DNA of 64,000 bases from an uncultured Alistipes sp. (GTDB lineage: Bacteria > Bacteroidota > Bacteroidia > Bacteroidales > Rikenellaceae): the NCBI GenBank assembly GCA_910587675.1, contig CAJUMU010000005.1:1-64000 (forward strand), in the 5' to 3' direction. The position numbers and the translations under genes were made by a program. Numbering within the stretch: the stretch's first letter is position 1; every line of letters starts with the position of its first letter. This document shows, in pieces, positions 33,164-42,500 of this stretch. A model generated the notes under the pieces. That model worked only from the letters and a program-made list of their open reading frames with translations, had not been told where the DNA came from and did no database searches.

Positions 33164-34339
33164 CTAATCGCCGTACAGCGTGCGGGCGATGCCCATCTCC
33201 AGACCGCGCAGCTCGGCCAGACCGCGCATGCGGCCGTAGCACGAATACCCGGGATTCGAGCGGCGATTCAGGTCGTCGCACATCTGGTGCCCGTGGTCGG
33301 GACGCATCGGGATGCGCACCTTGCGGCGCTGCTGGATCTCGAGTAATGCCTTCATCACCTCGTACATCGGCACGTCGCCCTCCAGATGGTTGTCCTCTTG
33401 GAAGTTGCCGTCGGCATCGCGGCGCGTCGAGCGCAGATGCACGAAGCCCACGCGGTCGCCGAACTCGCGCATCATGGCGGGCAGGTCGTTGTCGGCCCGT
33501 ACGCCGAACGACCCCGTGCAGAGGCACAAGCCGTTCGAGGCGTTAGGCACGGCCTCCGCCAGACGGCGGAAATCGTCGGCCGTCGAGAGTATGCGCGGCA
33601 GTCCCAGTATGGGATAGGGAGGATCGTCGGGGTGTATCACCATCTCCGAACCGCACTCGTCGGCCACGGGGCACACCTCCTTGAGGAAATATATGAGGTT
33701 GGCGCGCAGACGCTCGGCGTCGATATCCTCGTAACGGTCGAGCGCCTCTTGGAACTGCGCCACGGTGAAACTCTCCTCCGACCCGGGCAGGCCCGCGATC
33801 ATGTTGCGCGTAAGCAGTTCCTTATCCTCGTCGGTCATGCGCTCGTAACGGGCGCGGGCCGCGGCCTTCTCCTCGTCGGTATACTCCGCCTCGGCGTTCG
33901 GGCGGCGCAGGATGAAGAGGTCGAATGCCATGAACGCGGCGCGCTCGAAACGCAATGCGCGCGAGCCGTCCTCGACTTCGAAAGCCAAGTCGGTGCGCGT
34001 CCAGTCGAGCACGGGCATGAAGTTGTAGGTGATGCAGTGTATGCCGCACTCGGCCAGATTGCGGATCGACTGCTTGTAGTTGTCGATATACTTTCGGAAA
34101 TCGCCCGTTTGGGTCTTGATGTGCTCGTGGACGGGAACGCTCTCCACCACGCTCCACACCAACCCCGCGTCGGCGATGATACGTTGGCGTTTGCGGATCT
34201 CCTCCACGCTCCACACCTCGCCGTTTGGGATGTGGTGGAGGGCATGAACTATATCGGTGGCACCGGCCTGACGTATGTCGCTGAGCGATACGGGATCGTC
34301 AGGCCCGTACCAACGCCATGATTGTTTGCATAAGAACAT
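33164..34339 (-). CDS. uxuA: Mannonate dehydratase
   Basis: 391 aa cytoplasmic enzyme that converts D-mannonate to 2-keto-3-deoxygluconate, a step of glucuronate and alginate-type uronate use. N-terminal SWRWYGPDDPVSLSDIRQAG, and later VIHPDDPP, FVHLRSTRRDADGNFQEDNH and IPMRPDHGHQM, are the conserved metal and substrate blocks. Length agrees with E. coli UxuA. It follows the SDR reductase gene by 48 nt and ends at a strong terminator. Confidence 0.95.
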   Translation of the reverse strand: MFLCKQSWRWYGPDDPVSLSDIRQAGATDIVHALHHIPNGEVWSVEEIRKRQRIIADAGLVWSVVESVPVHEHIKTQTGDFRKYIDNYKQSIRNLAECGIHCITYNFMPVLDWTRTDLAFEVEDGSRALRFERAAFMAFDLFILRRPNAEAEYTDEEKAAARARYERMTDEDKELLTRNMIAGLPGSEESFTVAQFQEALDRYEDIDAERLRANLIYFLKEVCPVADECGSEMVIHPDDPPYPILGLPRILSTADDFRRLAEAVPNASNGLCLCTGSFGVRADNDLPAMMREFGDRVGFVHLRSTRRDADGNFQEDNHLEGDVPMYEVMKALLEIQQRRKVRIPMRPDHGHQMCDDLNRRSNPGYSCYGRMRGLAELRGLEMGIARTLYGD

Positions 34340-34387
34340 AGGTCGTCTGTTTTATATGGGTGTAATGTAACGAATATCCGTCGAGCG

Positions 34388-35200
34388 CTAAATCGAGAAG
34401 GCGTCGAAACCGCCGTCGATTACGGTCAGCGTGCCGCTCACGAATTTCGACGCGTCCGAAGCCAGCCACTGCAACGTGCCGAGCAGCTCCTCGGGCTCGC
34501 CGAAGCGGTTGAACGGAGTGTGTCCCAATATGGTGTGCGAACGCGGCGTAAGCGATCCGTCGGGGTTGGTCAGCAGGTCGCGGTTCTGGTTGGTGAGCAG
34601 GAATCCCGGGGCGATGGCGTTCACGCGCAGCCCCTCGCCGAACTTGATAGCCAGCTCGCCGCACATATACTTCGTCCAGTTCACCACGGCGGCCTTCGCC
34701 ACGCCGTATCCCGCGACACGGGTCAAGGGACGCAAAGCCGACTCCGACGCGATGTTGATTATCGAACCCTGCTTCTGCTCCACCATGGCCTTCACGAAGA
34801 CCATCGTGGGCATGATGGTGCCGAACAGATTGAGCTCCACCACCTTGCGCACGGCGTCGAGGTCGAGGTCGAATATCGTCTTGTCGGGCGGAACCGTCGC
34901 CGCGCCCATATTGCCGCCCGCGCCGTTTATCAACACGTCGATGCGGCCGTATGCGGCCATTATGTCGTTGTAGTTCTGCTCCAGAACGCTCTTGTCCAGC
35001 ACGTCGCACACGAGGAACATGGCCTCGCCGCCCGCCTGCTTCACTTCGTCGGCCAGCTTCTCGCCCGCCTCCTTGGCGCGGTCGAGGATAGCGACCTTGG
35101 CGCCCTGCTCGGCGAAGTGTTTTACCATCGAGGTGCCGAGGATGCCCGCGGCGCCTGTAATGACGACGACTTTGCCGTCAACACTGAATAGATCTTTCAT
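34388..35200 (-). CDS. SDR-family fructuronate reductase (D-mannonate oxidoreductase type)
   Basis: 270 aa short-chain dehydrogenase. The NAD(P) motif VVITGAAGILGTSM is near residues 12-25 and the catalytic Tyr-Lys pair is in YGVAKAA, with the Ser in NIASESA. Its location directly before uxuA indicates that it reduces D-fructuronate to D-mannonate in place of the unrelated UxuB. A role as 2-keto-3-deoxygluconate or other sugar-acid reductase is possible. The start at 35200 (MKDLFSVDGKVVVITG) is the family one. Three R2 promoters lie just upstream. Confidence 0.88.
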   Translation of the reverse strand: MKDLFSVDGKVVVITGAAGILGTSMVKHFAEQGAKVAILDRAKEAGEKLADEVKQAGGEAMFLVCDVLDKSVLEQNYNDIMAAYGRIDVLINGAGGNMGAATVPPDKTIFDLDLDAVRKVVELNLFGTIMPTMVFVKAMVEQKQGSIINIASESALRPLTRVAGYGVAKAAVVNWTKYMCGELAIKFGEGLRVNAIAPGFLLTNQNRDLLTNPDGSLTPRSHTILGHTPFNRFGEPEELLGTLQWLASDASKFVSGTLTVIDGGFDAFSI

Positions 35201-35251
35201 TTTGTAGGTCTTTAAGTTGATTTTTGTGGTTTTTCTCTTTGCGGAGATACA

Positions 35252-35409
35252 CAAAGATACGTATAAGCCGAGTGCAAAAGCAAATTTATTTGCGATTTTG
35301 CCGAGGCGAAGTATCTAAGGCGAAGCCAAAGATACGTATCTGTCGGGCGCAAAAGCAAATTTATTTGCGATTTTGCCGAGGCGAAGTATCTAAGGCGAAG
35401 CCAAAGGTA
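35252..35409 (-). promoter_or_regulatory. Tandem R2 promoter array upstream of the uxu operon
   Basis: Minus-strand -7 elements TATCTTTG (35252-35259), TATCTTTG (35327-35334) and TACCTTTG (35402-35409) lie exactly 75 bp apart. The first two have TTTG 21 nt upstream, inside the 3' arm of a hairpin GCAAAA-TC-GCAAAT/ATTTGC-TTTTGC. The intervening palindrome GTATCT...AGATAC overlaps the -7 elements. The two complete units are almost identical. Confidence 0.8.
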
Positions 35410-35445
35410 GTCATTTTGCCGCAAAAATCAATACGCCCCGTCCGC

Positions 35446-35474
35446 AAAACAAAAGCGACTCCGAGGAGTCGCTT
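35446..35474 (-). terminator. Terminator after the PfkB-family kinase gene
   Basis: Minus strand AAGCGACTCC-TC-GGAGTCGCTT, then TTGTTTT. It lies 45-70 nt past the stop codon at 35520. Confidence 0.85.
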
Positions 35475-35519
35475 GTTTTATCGTAAGCCCGATCCCGCGC
35501 GGGGATATGACATGCGTTC

Positions 35520-36521
35520 CTAAAACAGATATTTGTCGTTCTTCACGCGGGTGAAGAGCGAGCGGATGTCGCGCCACGCCTCGCTGCCCAGCGTCGTGCC
35601 CACGATCTCGATGACCTTGCCCGCCGCGATGGCCCCCAGAGTGCCGCATTGGCGGAGCGACAGATCGTCGCACAACCCCGCGAGGAATCCCGCCGCATAG
35701 AAGTCGCCCGCACCCGTGGTGTCGACCCGTTTGGCGGCGGCCATGATGCCGACGTGCACCACCTCGCCGCCGCGTTTTATCAGCGCGCCCTTCATTCCGA
35801 TCTTCACCACGGCCAGATCGCAGATCTCCGATATCGCCTGCAAAGCGTTGACGGGTTCGCTCTCGCCCGTGAACGCCACGGCCTCGTCTTCGTTGGCGAA
35901 GACCATGTCCACGTGGTCGGCGATGAGGTCGCGCAGAAAATCGCGGTTCTCCGCCACCACGTTGAAGCTGGCCATGTCGATGGCCACCTGCAACCCCGCG
36001 GCCTTGGCTTCGGCGGCGGCTTTGCGGATGAGTTCGCGGTTCTGCACCAGATAACCCTCGATATAAAGGCAGTCGTAACCGTTCAGAAGCGTGCGGTCGA
36101 TCATGTCGGGCATCATCTCCAAGGCCGCGCCGAGGTGGGTCAGCATCGTGCGTTCGCCGTCGGGCGAGACGAGCGATATGCACTTGCCCGAGCGGCCCTC
36201 GCCGCGGAATATGTGCGGCTCGATGTCGAGGTTGCGCAGCGCGCGCTCGAAAAAGTCGCCCGTGGTGTCGCGTCCAACCTCGCCGATAAAGCCCGTCCGA
36301 TACCCCATCGACGCCAGCGCGCGGATGGTATTGTCGGCCGAGCCGCCCAGCGAGAGCGAATAGGGCTGTCCCGCCACGGCTTTCGACACTTCGGTTTGCA
36401 GATCGGCGTTCACCAGATTCATCGAACCTTTGGCGAGCCCGTATCGGGCCAACACGCCGTCGTCCGACAGGTTGACCAACATGTCGGTAAGGGCATTTCC
36501 CATGCCCGCGATTCTCTTCAT
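35520..36521 (-). CDS. PfkB-family kinase (adenosine or sugar kinase type)
   Basis: 333 aa cytoplasmic ribokinase-fold kinase. The Gly-rich start MKRIAGMGNALTDMLVNLSD, the SLGGSADNTIRALASMG substrate block near residues 57-73 and the anion-hole motif VDTTGAGDFYAAGFLAGL near 260-277 are complete, with Asp as catalytic base. Bacteroidota proteins of this type are usually annotated as adenosine kinase or fructokinase; the substrate cannot be settled here. It follows pfkA by 28 nt on the same strand and shares its promoter. Confidence 0.87.
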   Translation of the reverse strand: MKRIAGMGNALTDMLVNLSDDGVLARYGLAKGSMNLVNADLQTEVSKAVAGQPYSLSLGGSADNTIRALASMGYRTGFIGEVGRDTTGDFFERALRNLDIEPHIFRGEGRSGKCISLVSPDGERTMLTHLGAALEMMPDMIDRTLLNGYDCLYIEGYLVQNRELIRKAAAEAKAAGLQVAIDMASFNVVAENRDFLRDLIADHVDMVFANEDEAVAFTGESEPVNALQAISEICDLAVVKIGMKGALIKRGGEVVHVGIMAAAKRVDTTGAGDFYAAGFLAGLCDDLSLRQCGTLGAIAAGKVIEIVGTTLGSEAWRDIRSLFTRVKNDKYLF

Positions 36522-36549
36522 CGGAATAGTCGGGGTTAGATTACAAAGG

Positions 36550-37527
36550 TTATATCGACAATATCTTCACTATATCGAGATCTTTCAGATCGAGTTGCGA
36601 CGTGTGCGCCACGGCCTTCTTGAACGGCACGTATACCAACTCGCCGTTCTTGATGCCGATCATGACGTTGCGCTGCCCCTCGGTCAACGCCTCGATGGCG
36701 GTGGCACCCATCTTCGAGGCGAGGATGCGGTCCTTGGCCGTGGGCGATCCTCCGCGCTGGAGGTGTCCGAGGATGGTCACGCGGGCGTCGAACTCGGGGA
36801 ACTCTTTCTTGATGCGCTCGGCCAAGCCCAACGCGCCTCCCGTGGCGGGACTCTCGGCCACGAGCACGATAGCCGAATTCTTGCTCTTGCGGAATCCGTT
36901 GTGGATCAGATCGGCCAGCTGGTCGACCTCGGTTTCGCGCTCGGGGATGATGGCGGCCTCGGCTCCCGACGCTATGGCGCCGTTGAGGGCCAGATAACCC
37001 GCCGTGTGGCCCATCACCTCGACGAAGAAGAGGCGTTCGTGGCTGGTGGCGGTGTCGCGCAGTTTGTCGACGGCCTCGATTATGGTGTTCAGGGCGGTAT
37101 CGTAACCGATGGTCTCGTCGGTGCCGTCCAGATCGTTGTCGATGGTGCCCGGGAGACCCACTATGGGCACGTCGAACTCGTCGGCGAACATCTGCGCGCC
37201 CGTCAGCGATCCGTCGCCGCCGATGACCACCAGCGCGTCGATGCCCGCGGCCTTCATGTTCTCGTAAGCCTGACGACGACCCTCCTCGGTGCGGAACTCC
37301 TTGCTGCGCGCCGTTTTGAGGATGGTGCCGCCCTGCTGTATGATGTTGCTCACGCTCTGCGACTTGAACTCCACTATCTCGTTGGTCACCAGACCGTGGT
37401 AACCGCGCATGATGCCCTTGACTTGATATCCGTTGTAGATGGCGGTTCGCGTCACCGCGCGGATGGCCGCATTCATACCCGGCGCGTCGCCGCCCGAGGT
37501 AAGAACTCCGATACATTTAATTGCCAT
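36550..37527 (-). CDS. pfkA: ATP-dependent 6-phosphofructokinase
   Basis: 325 aa glycolytic enzyme. GVLTSGGDAPGMNAAIRAVT at the N-terminus, VIGGDGSLTGA near residues 102-112 and PGTIDNDLDGTDETIG are the ATP, Mg and fructose-6-phosphate motifs. Gly after GGD (GGDGS) indicates ATP rather than pyrophosphate as donor. The catalytic Asp is in TIDND. A near-perfect promoter lies 33 nt upstream, immediately beyond the SusCD terminator. It is the first gene of a two-gene unit with the PfkB kinase. Confidence 0.95.
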   Translation of the reverse strand: MAIKCIGVLTSGGDAPGMNAAIRAVTRTAIYNGYQVKGIMRGYHGLVTNEIVEFKSQSVSNIIQQGGTILKTARSKEFRTEEGRRQAYENMKAAGIDALVVIGGDGSLTGAQMFADEFDVPIVGLPGTIDNDLDGTDETIGYDTALNTIIEAVDKLRDTATSHERLFFVEVMGHTAGYLALNGAIASGAEAAIIPERETEVDQLADLIHNGFRKSKNSAIVLVAESPATGGALGLAERIKKEFPEFDARVTILGHLQRGGSPTAKDRILASKMGATAIEALTEGQRNVMIGIKNGELVYVPFKKAVAHTSQLDLKDLDIVKILSI

Positions 37528-37559
37528 AATCGATTGTGCTTAATGATTCCTATTTCGAA

Positions 37560-37590
37560 CAAAGGTAGCGTTTTTTCGTAATTCGACAAA
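37560..37590 (-). promoter_or_regulatory. Promoter of pfkA
   Basis: Minus strand TTTG (37587-37590), exactly 19 nt, TACCTTTG (37560-37567). The -33 TTTG is part of the T-run of the upstream SusCD terminator. Confidence 0.85.
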
Positions 37591-37621
37591 AAAAGCGGCG
37601 CCCCTCGAAAGGGAACGCCGC
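37588..37621 (-). terminator. Terminator of the SusC/SusD operon
   Basis: Minus strand GCGGCG...AGGG/CCCT...CGCCGC-type hairpin (37595-37621), with stems GCGGCG/CGCCGC and CCCT/AGGG around CGAA, followed by seven T residues (37588-37594). It lies 25 nt past the SusD stop. Confidence 0.85.
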
Positions 37622-37645
37622 CGCGGCCGTCGGGCCGTTAGAATA

Positions 37646-39532
37646 TTAATAACCCGGGTTCTGAACCAGATTGGGGTTGATGTTGATCTGATCCTGCGGG
37701 ATGGCGAGCCAGTAGTTGCGCGGCGTCTCGAAGGTAATAACCTGCGCGCCCTCGTAAACGTCGGTCACCTTGTAGAAATCCTCGGCGGTCTTGCCCGCGA
37801 GGTTCCAGCCCTGAGCCGACTTGCCCATGTAGTCGCCCGCGATCTTCCAGCGGCGCAGGTCGTGATACCAGCGACCCTCGAACATGAACTCGATCATGCG
37901 CTCCTGACGGATCACCTTCACCAGCTCGTCGCCCGTGGGCATGCCGCCCACCTTGGCCCACGACACCTCGAAGTTGGGCAGGCCCGCGCGGTTGCGCACC
38001 TTGTTGAGGTATGCGAGTCCCTTTGCGCTGAGCGTACCCGTGTACTCGGCCTCGGCCTCGGCATAGTTGAGATAGGGCTCGGCGAAACGGATGTAGGGGT
38101 AAGAGATCTTGTTGTAGGTGAACGATTTGCTCGATACGGTATACGAATCCGACTTCGAGATCCACTTCTTCACATAGTAACCCGTGCAGCTCTGGTACTC
38201 GTTGGTGGTGTTGCCGTCGTTCTGCTGCTCCTCGCCGCGACGACATTTCAGGACGATGGTCTTGCCGTTGATGTCGTACTCGCCGCGGTCGTAACCGATC
38301 GAGGCGTAGAAACGCGGCTCGCGGTTGTGGTGCAGCAATACCGTCTCGCCCTCGTCGTCGAGTTTATAGAGGTCGAGATTCTTCGTATCGGGGTCGACGT
38401 CCATCGGCAGACCGTCCTTCGAGAGATAGATCTGCGCGGCGGCCAACGTGGGAACGAAGTATCCGCGGAAACCGTCCGCGCTGTAAGACGAATAGCCTAC
38501 GCGCGGCGCCATGTTCTTGGCGTTGTAGCTGATGTTGCCTTGGTTGTTGTACGAGAATAGGTGCTCCTCGTTGTTGTAGAACTGCGACGAACCGTCGTTG
38601 CCGATGAAAGCTGCGCGATAGTTATTGTAGCCTCTCTCCAACTCGTTTTCGCCCTTGTCGCTCGACTCGAAGAGTTTGAATCCGTCGGCCTCGCCCTGCG
38701 CGATGGCATCCTCGGCTGCATCCATAGCCTTCTTCCACAGCTCCTTGTCGTAGGTCTGCGAGATGAGGTGCGTGCCGTCGGGGTTGGTGAAGTCGCTGTA
38801 CCACTCCGTGTTGCCGTTCATCTGGGGCGACGCCGCGAAGAGCCATGCGCGGGCCTTCAGCGACTTGGCCAGAGTCTTGGTGGCGCGGCCGTAATAGAGC
38901 GGATCCTGAACCTCGGGCAGATACTCGGCAGCCTTGTCGTACATGTCCGAAATGAACTGCGTGCACTCAAGGTAGGTCGAGCGGGGAACGTTCAGGTTCT
39001 CGTCCTGCGACAGTTCGTGCGTCACCAGAATGACGGGACCGTAATACTCCAGCAGAGTCTGGTGGAGGTATGCGATGGCCCAGTAGGCTTCGCCTTTCCA
39101 CATGCTCTTCTCCTCGTCGGTGGCGTCGGGCACCTTGTCGGCGTTGTCGATGAGGTTGTAGGCGTTGCGGATGCCTTCCCATATGCGGTAGTCGGTCAGC
39201 GCGCCCGAGGGATACGACGTGGCTCCCTGCGACCACATGGCCACATAGGTGTTCGACGGGCTCTCGTAGTTGTTGTATACCATGCTCTTCCACTTGAAGT
39301 AGCGGACCGAGCCGAAGAATCCCGACATCATGTCGCCGCTGCATATCTCGAGCGACGACTGGAAATGATAGCGGTTGGGCATGTACCAGTAGAGCGAGCA
39401 AGCGAACTTGTCGGTCTGGATGTGCGTCTTGTAGAGGTCGTCGGTCGTCGGCTTGCCCTCGGGAATCACATCGAGGAAATTGCACGAGGCGAGGCTGAGC
39501 GACAACGCGATCAATATAAATAATTTTTTCAT
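37646..39532 (-). CDS. RagB/SusD-family outer-membrane lipoprotein
   Basis: 628 aa surface lipoprotein that binds a glycan or peptide and caps the SusC-type transporter. Signal peptide with lipobox MKKLFILIALSLSLASC. The SusD N-terminal helical part includes NFLDVIPEGKPTTDDLYKTH and TPR-like helices (DEEKSMWKGEAYWAIAYLHQ); the C-terminal SusD block YIRFAEPYLNYAEAEAEYTG and LNKVRNRAGLP follow. It is 15 nt after SusC and ends in a terminator. No glycoside hydrolase or sulfatase follows, so the ligand is unknown. Confidence 0.93.
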   Translation of the reverse strand: MKKLFILIALSLSLASCNFLDVIPEGKPTTDDLYKTHIQTDKFACSLYWYMPNRYHFQSSLEICSGDMMSGFFGSVRYFKWKSMVYNNYESPSNTYVAMWSQGATSYPSGALTDYRIWEGIRNAYNLIDNADKVPDATDEEKSMWKGEAYWAIAYLHQTLLEYYGPVILVTHELSQDENLNVPRSTYLECTQFISDMYDKAAEYLPEVQDPLYYGRATKTLAKSLKARAWLFAASPQMNGNTEWYSDFTNPDGTHLISQTYDKELWKKAMDAAEDAIAQGEADGFKLFESSDKGENELERGYNNYRAAFIGNDGSSQFYNNEEHLFSYNNQGNISYNAKNMAPRVGYSSYSADGFRGYFVPTLAAAQIYLSKDGLPMDVDPDTKNLDLYKLDDEGETVLLHHNREPRFYASIGYDRGEYDINGKTIVLKCRRGEEQQNDGNTTNEYQSCTGYYVKKWISKSDSYTVSSKSFTYNKISYPYIRFAEPYLNYAEAEAEYTGTLSAKGLAYLNKVRNRAGLPNFEVSWAKVGGMPTGDELVKVIRQERMIEFMFEGRWYHDLRRWKIAGDYMGKSAQGWNLAGKTAEDFYKVTDVYEGAQVITFETPRNYWLAIPQDQININPNLVQNPGY

Positions 39533-39547
39533 AGTTTCCGATCGATA

Positions 39548-42500
39548 TTAGAAGTGATACTGAAGACCTATCTTGACCGTGCGCTGGAGCGGGTACGAAA
39601 GACCGTTGCCGTTGCCCTTCTCGGGATCCCAGCAGTCGAACGGCGAGATGGTGAAGAGGTTGCTGCCGGCGGCGTAGATGCGGAAATTCCGTATCGACCA
39701 GCCCAGCTCGACGCTCTTGAGACGCAGGTAGTGCGACTTGCGCAGATAGTAGGTCGAAGCCTGAGTGTTGTTGTCGCTCGTGATGGAGGTCAGACGCGGA
39801 TACTCGGCGTCGGCGCGGTTGTTGTCCCACGACCAGTGGTTGTCGGCGATGTACTGCGTGATGCCGAAGCCCGAGTTCGACGAGGTGGCGAAGGGGTGGT
39901 GGTTGTACATGCGAAGCTGCACGTTGCCCGTGCCTTGGAACATGAACGAGAAGTCCCAAGCCTTGTACTTCATGTTACCGCCGAAGCCGTACTGTATCTC
40001 GGGGATGTAGGGCGTGTCGTCCCACACATAGTCGTTGGCGTCGATCACGTTGTCGCCGTTGATATCCTTGTACTTGATGTCGCCGACCGAGTAGGTGCCG
40101 AAACGCTGCTCGGGGCTGCCGTCGATCTCCTCCTGCGAGGTGAACAGACCCTCGGCTACGAGCACCTTGTGGGCCTGCATGGGGTGGCCTATCTTCGAGA
40201 GGTGCTTGTTCTTGTCGGGATACTGCGGCTCGTCCATGGCCTTCACCTCGTTGTGGGCGTAGGTGAACGTACCGCGCACGCCGACGGTCAGATCCTCGTT
40301 CACGACCTTGTTGTAGCTCGCCGAGATGTCGACTCCGCGGTTATCCACCTCGCCGAGGTTGGCGTAAGGCACCGTGGCGCCCATACCTGCCGTGGCGGCC
40401 AGCGAATTGCGCTGCATGAAGATGTTGTAGCGGTGCTCGGTGAAGTAATCCACGGCCAAAGTGAGCGAGTGGAACAGCTCCAGATCGACGCCCACGTTCA
40501 TCTTGTTGGCGATCTCCCAAGTGGCGTCGGCGTTACCGTAAGTGCTGATGTAGCCCGCGCCCTTGAAGGTGAAGTTGTTGCCGAAGTAGTAGCCGCGGTT
40601 GCCCATGTTCACGGTCGTCAGATAGGGGAAACGGATGCTCAGGGCGTCGTTACCCACCTGACCGTACGATCCGCGGATCTTGAAGTTGCTCACCACCTCT
40701 TTCAGCGGCGCGAAGAACTTCTCGTTCGAGACGTTCCAGCCCAAAGCCGCCGAGGGGAAGAATCCGAAGCGCTTGCCCGAAGCGAAGTTCTCCGAACCGT
40801 TGTAACCGAAGTTGCCCTCGATGTAGTAGCGGCGGTCGTAGTTGTAGGTGACGCGGCCCGCCAGACCTTGCTCGCGGAAAGGCAGCAGCTGCTCCTCCGA
40901 CGAACCGGTGGCGTTGTTCACCTTCTCCTTCATGTGGTATACGAAGTCGGCGCCTACGTCGTGCTTGCCGAACTTGCGCGAATACTTCACCGAAGCCTGC
41001 AACGACCACTCGTGGTAACCGTTGTGGCCCACGTTGCTGGTGAGGTAGGTGTTACCCTCGGTGCCGATGGTCGACGAGGTGTAGTTGAAAGTGCCGTCGT
41101 CGTTCATCACCCAGTCGTCGTCCACACGGAAATAGTAGGGCGTCATGTAGCGGTTGGTCGCCGCGTAAGAGTAGTTGTAGAACGACACCAGCGCATTGGC
41201 CGACAGACCCTTGGTTACCATGTCGAGGTTCTGGTCCACGGTGAACGCCGCGGTCATGTACGAGTAGAAACGCTTCTTGTAACCTGCGCTCATGCGGGCA
41301 TAGGGGTTGAGCTCCGTCGAACCCGTATCCCACGAGTTGTTGTTACCGTAACGCACGAACGTGTCGCCGTCCTCGGCGGGCAGCACCGCGGGGAAACGCG
41401 CGGGATTGGCTCGCATGACCCAGTAGAACAGGTCGCTGGTCGACTCGTAGGGAGCATTGTTGTACTGCAACTGGGTGTTGAGCTTGAGCGATACCTTGGT
41501 GGTCTTGGTCATCATGGCCGACACGTTGCTCTGGAACAGATACTTCTGGTTGTTCATCGTAATGTCGAGCGGAGTCTCCTTGGGCTTCTTCAGAATACCG
41601 TTCTCGTTGAAGATCGAGGCGTTGAGGAAGTAGTTCACTCGCTGACCGCCGCCGCGCATCGACACGTTGAAACGCTGGTTGACGGCGAAGTTCTTAAACA
41701 ACATGCCGTACCAGTCGTTATCGGGGAAAACGTAGGGGTTCAGATGAGCGCGCGTGCCCTCGATCTTCTCCGACGAGTAGAACGGAACGTACTGCGTGCC
41801 CGTGGCGCGCGCCTCGTTGTACTTGGCCTCGTTGAAAAGCTCCATGTAGGTCACCGCGTCGGCCACGTCCTGCACCTTGGTAGGCATCGAGAATGTGTTG
41901 TCGACGCTCACGTTCACCGCCAGCTTCTCCGAGTTGCGGCCCTCCTTGGTGGTTATTATGATTACGCCGTTGGCGCCGCGCGATCCGTACAGTGCGGTGG
42001 CGGTGGCGTCCTTCAGCACCGAGAACGACTCGATCGACTCGGGAGGGATGTTGCCCAACATGGTAGAGGTGATCTCCACGCCGTCCAACACCAGCAACGC
42101 ACCCGTGTTCGAACCGAAGGTCGAGATACCGCGCACGTAGAAGTTGGCGCTGTCGTAACCCGGCTCGCCCGAGCTCTGGGTGGCGATCACGCCCGCGATG
42201 TTGCCCGCGAAGCCCGTGGTGAGGTTACTCGAAGTCACCACCAGCTCGCTCGGCTTCACCGACTGTACGGCGCCCACCAGCGACTCCTTCTTCTGGGTAC
42301 CGAAACCCACCACGACCACTTCGTCGATCTTGGTCTGCTGCTCGATCATGGTCACCAGAGTGAACAGATAGGGATCGCCTACCGAGATCTCCTTGGGGTC
42401 GTAACCGATCATTTCGAATACTATGGTCTTGGCATCCGCAGGCACCTTGATCGAGTATGCTCCGTTCACGTCCGACGAGACGCCGACCGCGGGATTCTCC

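Larger units (their letters stand above)
35201..35519. other. 319-nt intergenic region with three R2 promoters and a terminator
   Basis: Leader of the uxu operon (35201-35245), three tandem R2 -7 elements at exact 75-bp steps, then the terminator of the PfkB-family kinase gene. No protein gene. Confidence 0.75.

Noticed and set aside
35252..35409. Possible CRISPR array
   Set aside because: Only two to three 75-bp units, repeats contiguous without unique spacers, and each carries a promoter; no cas genes.
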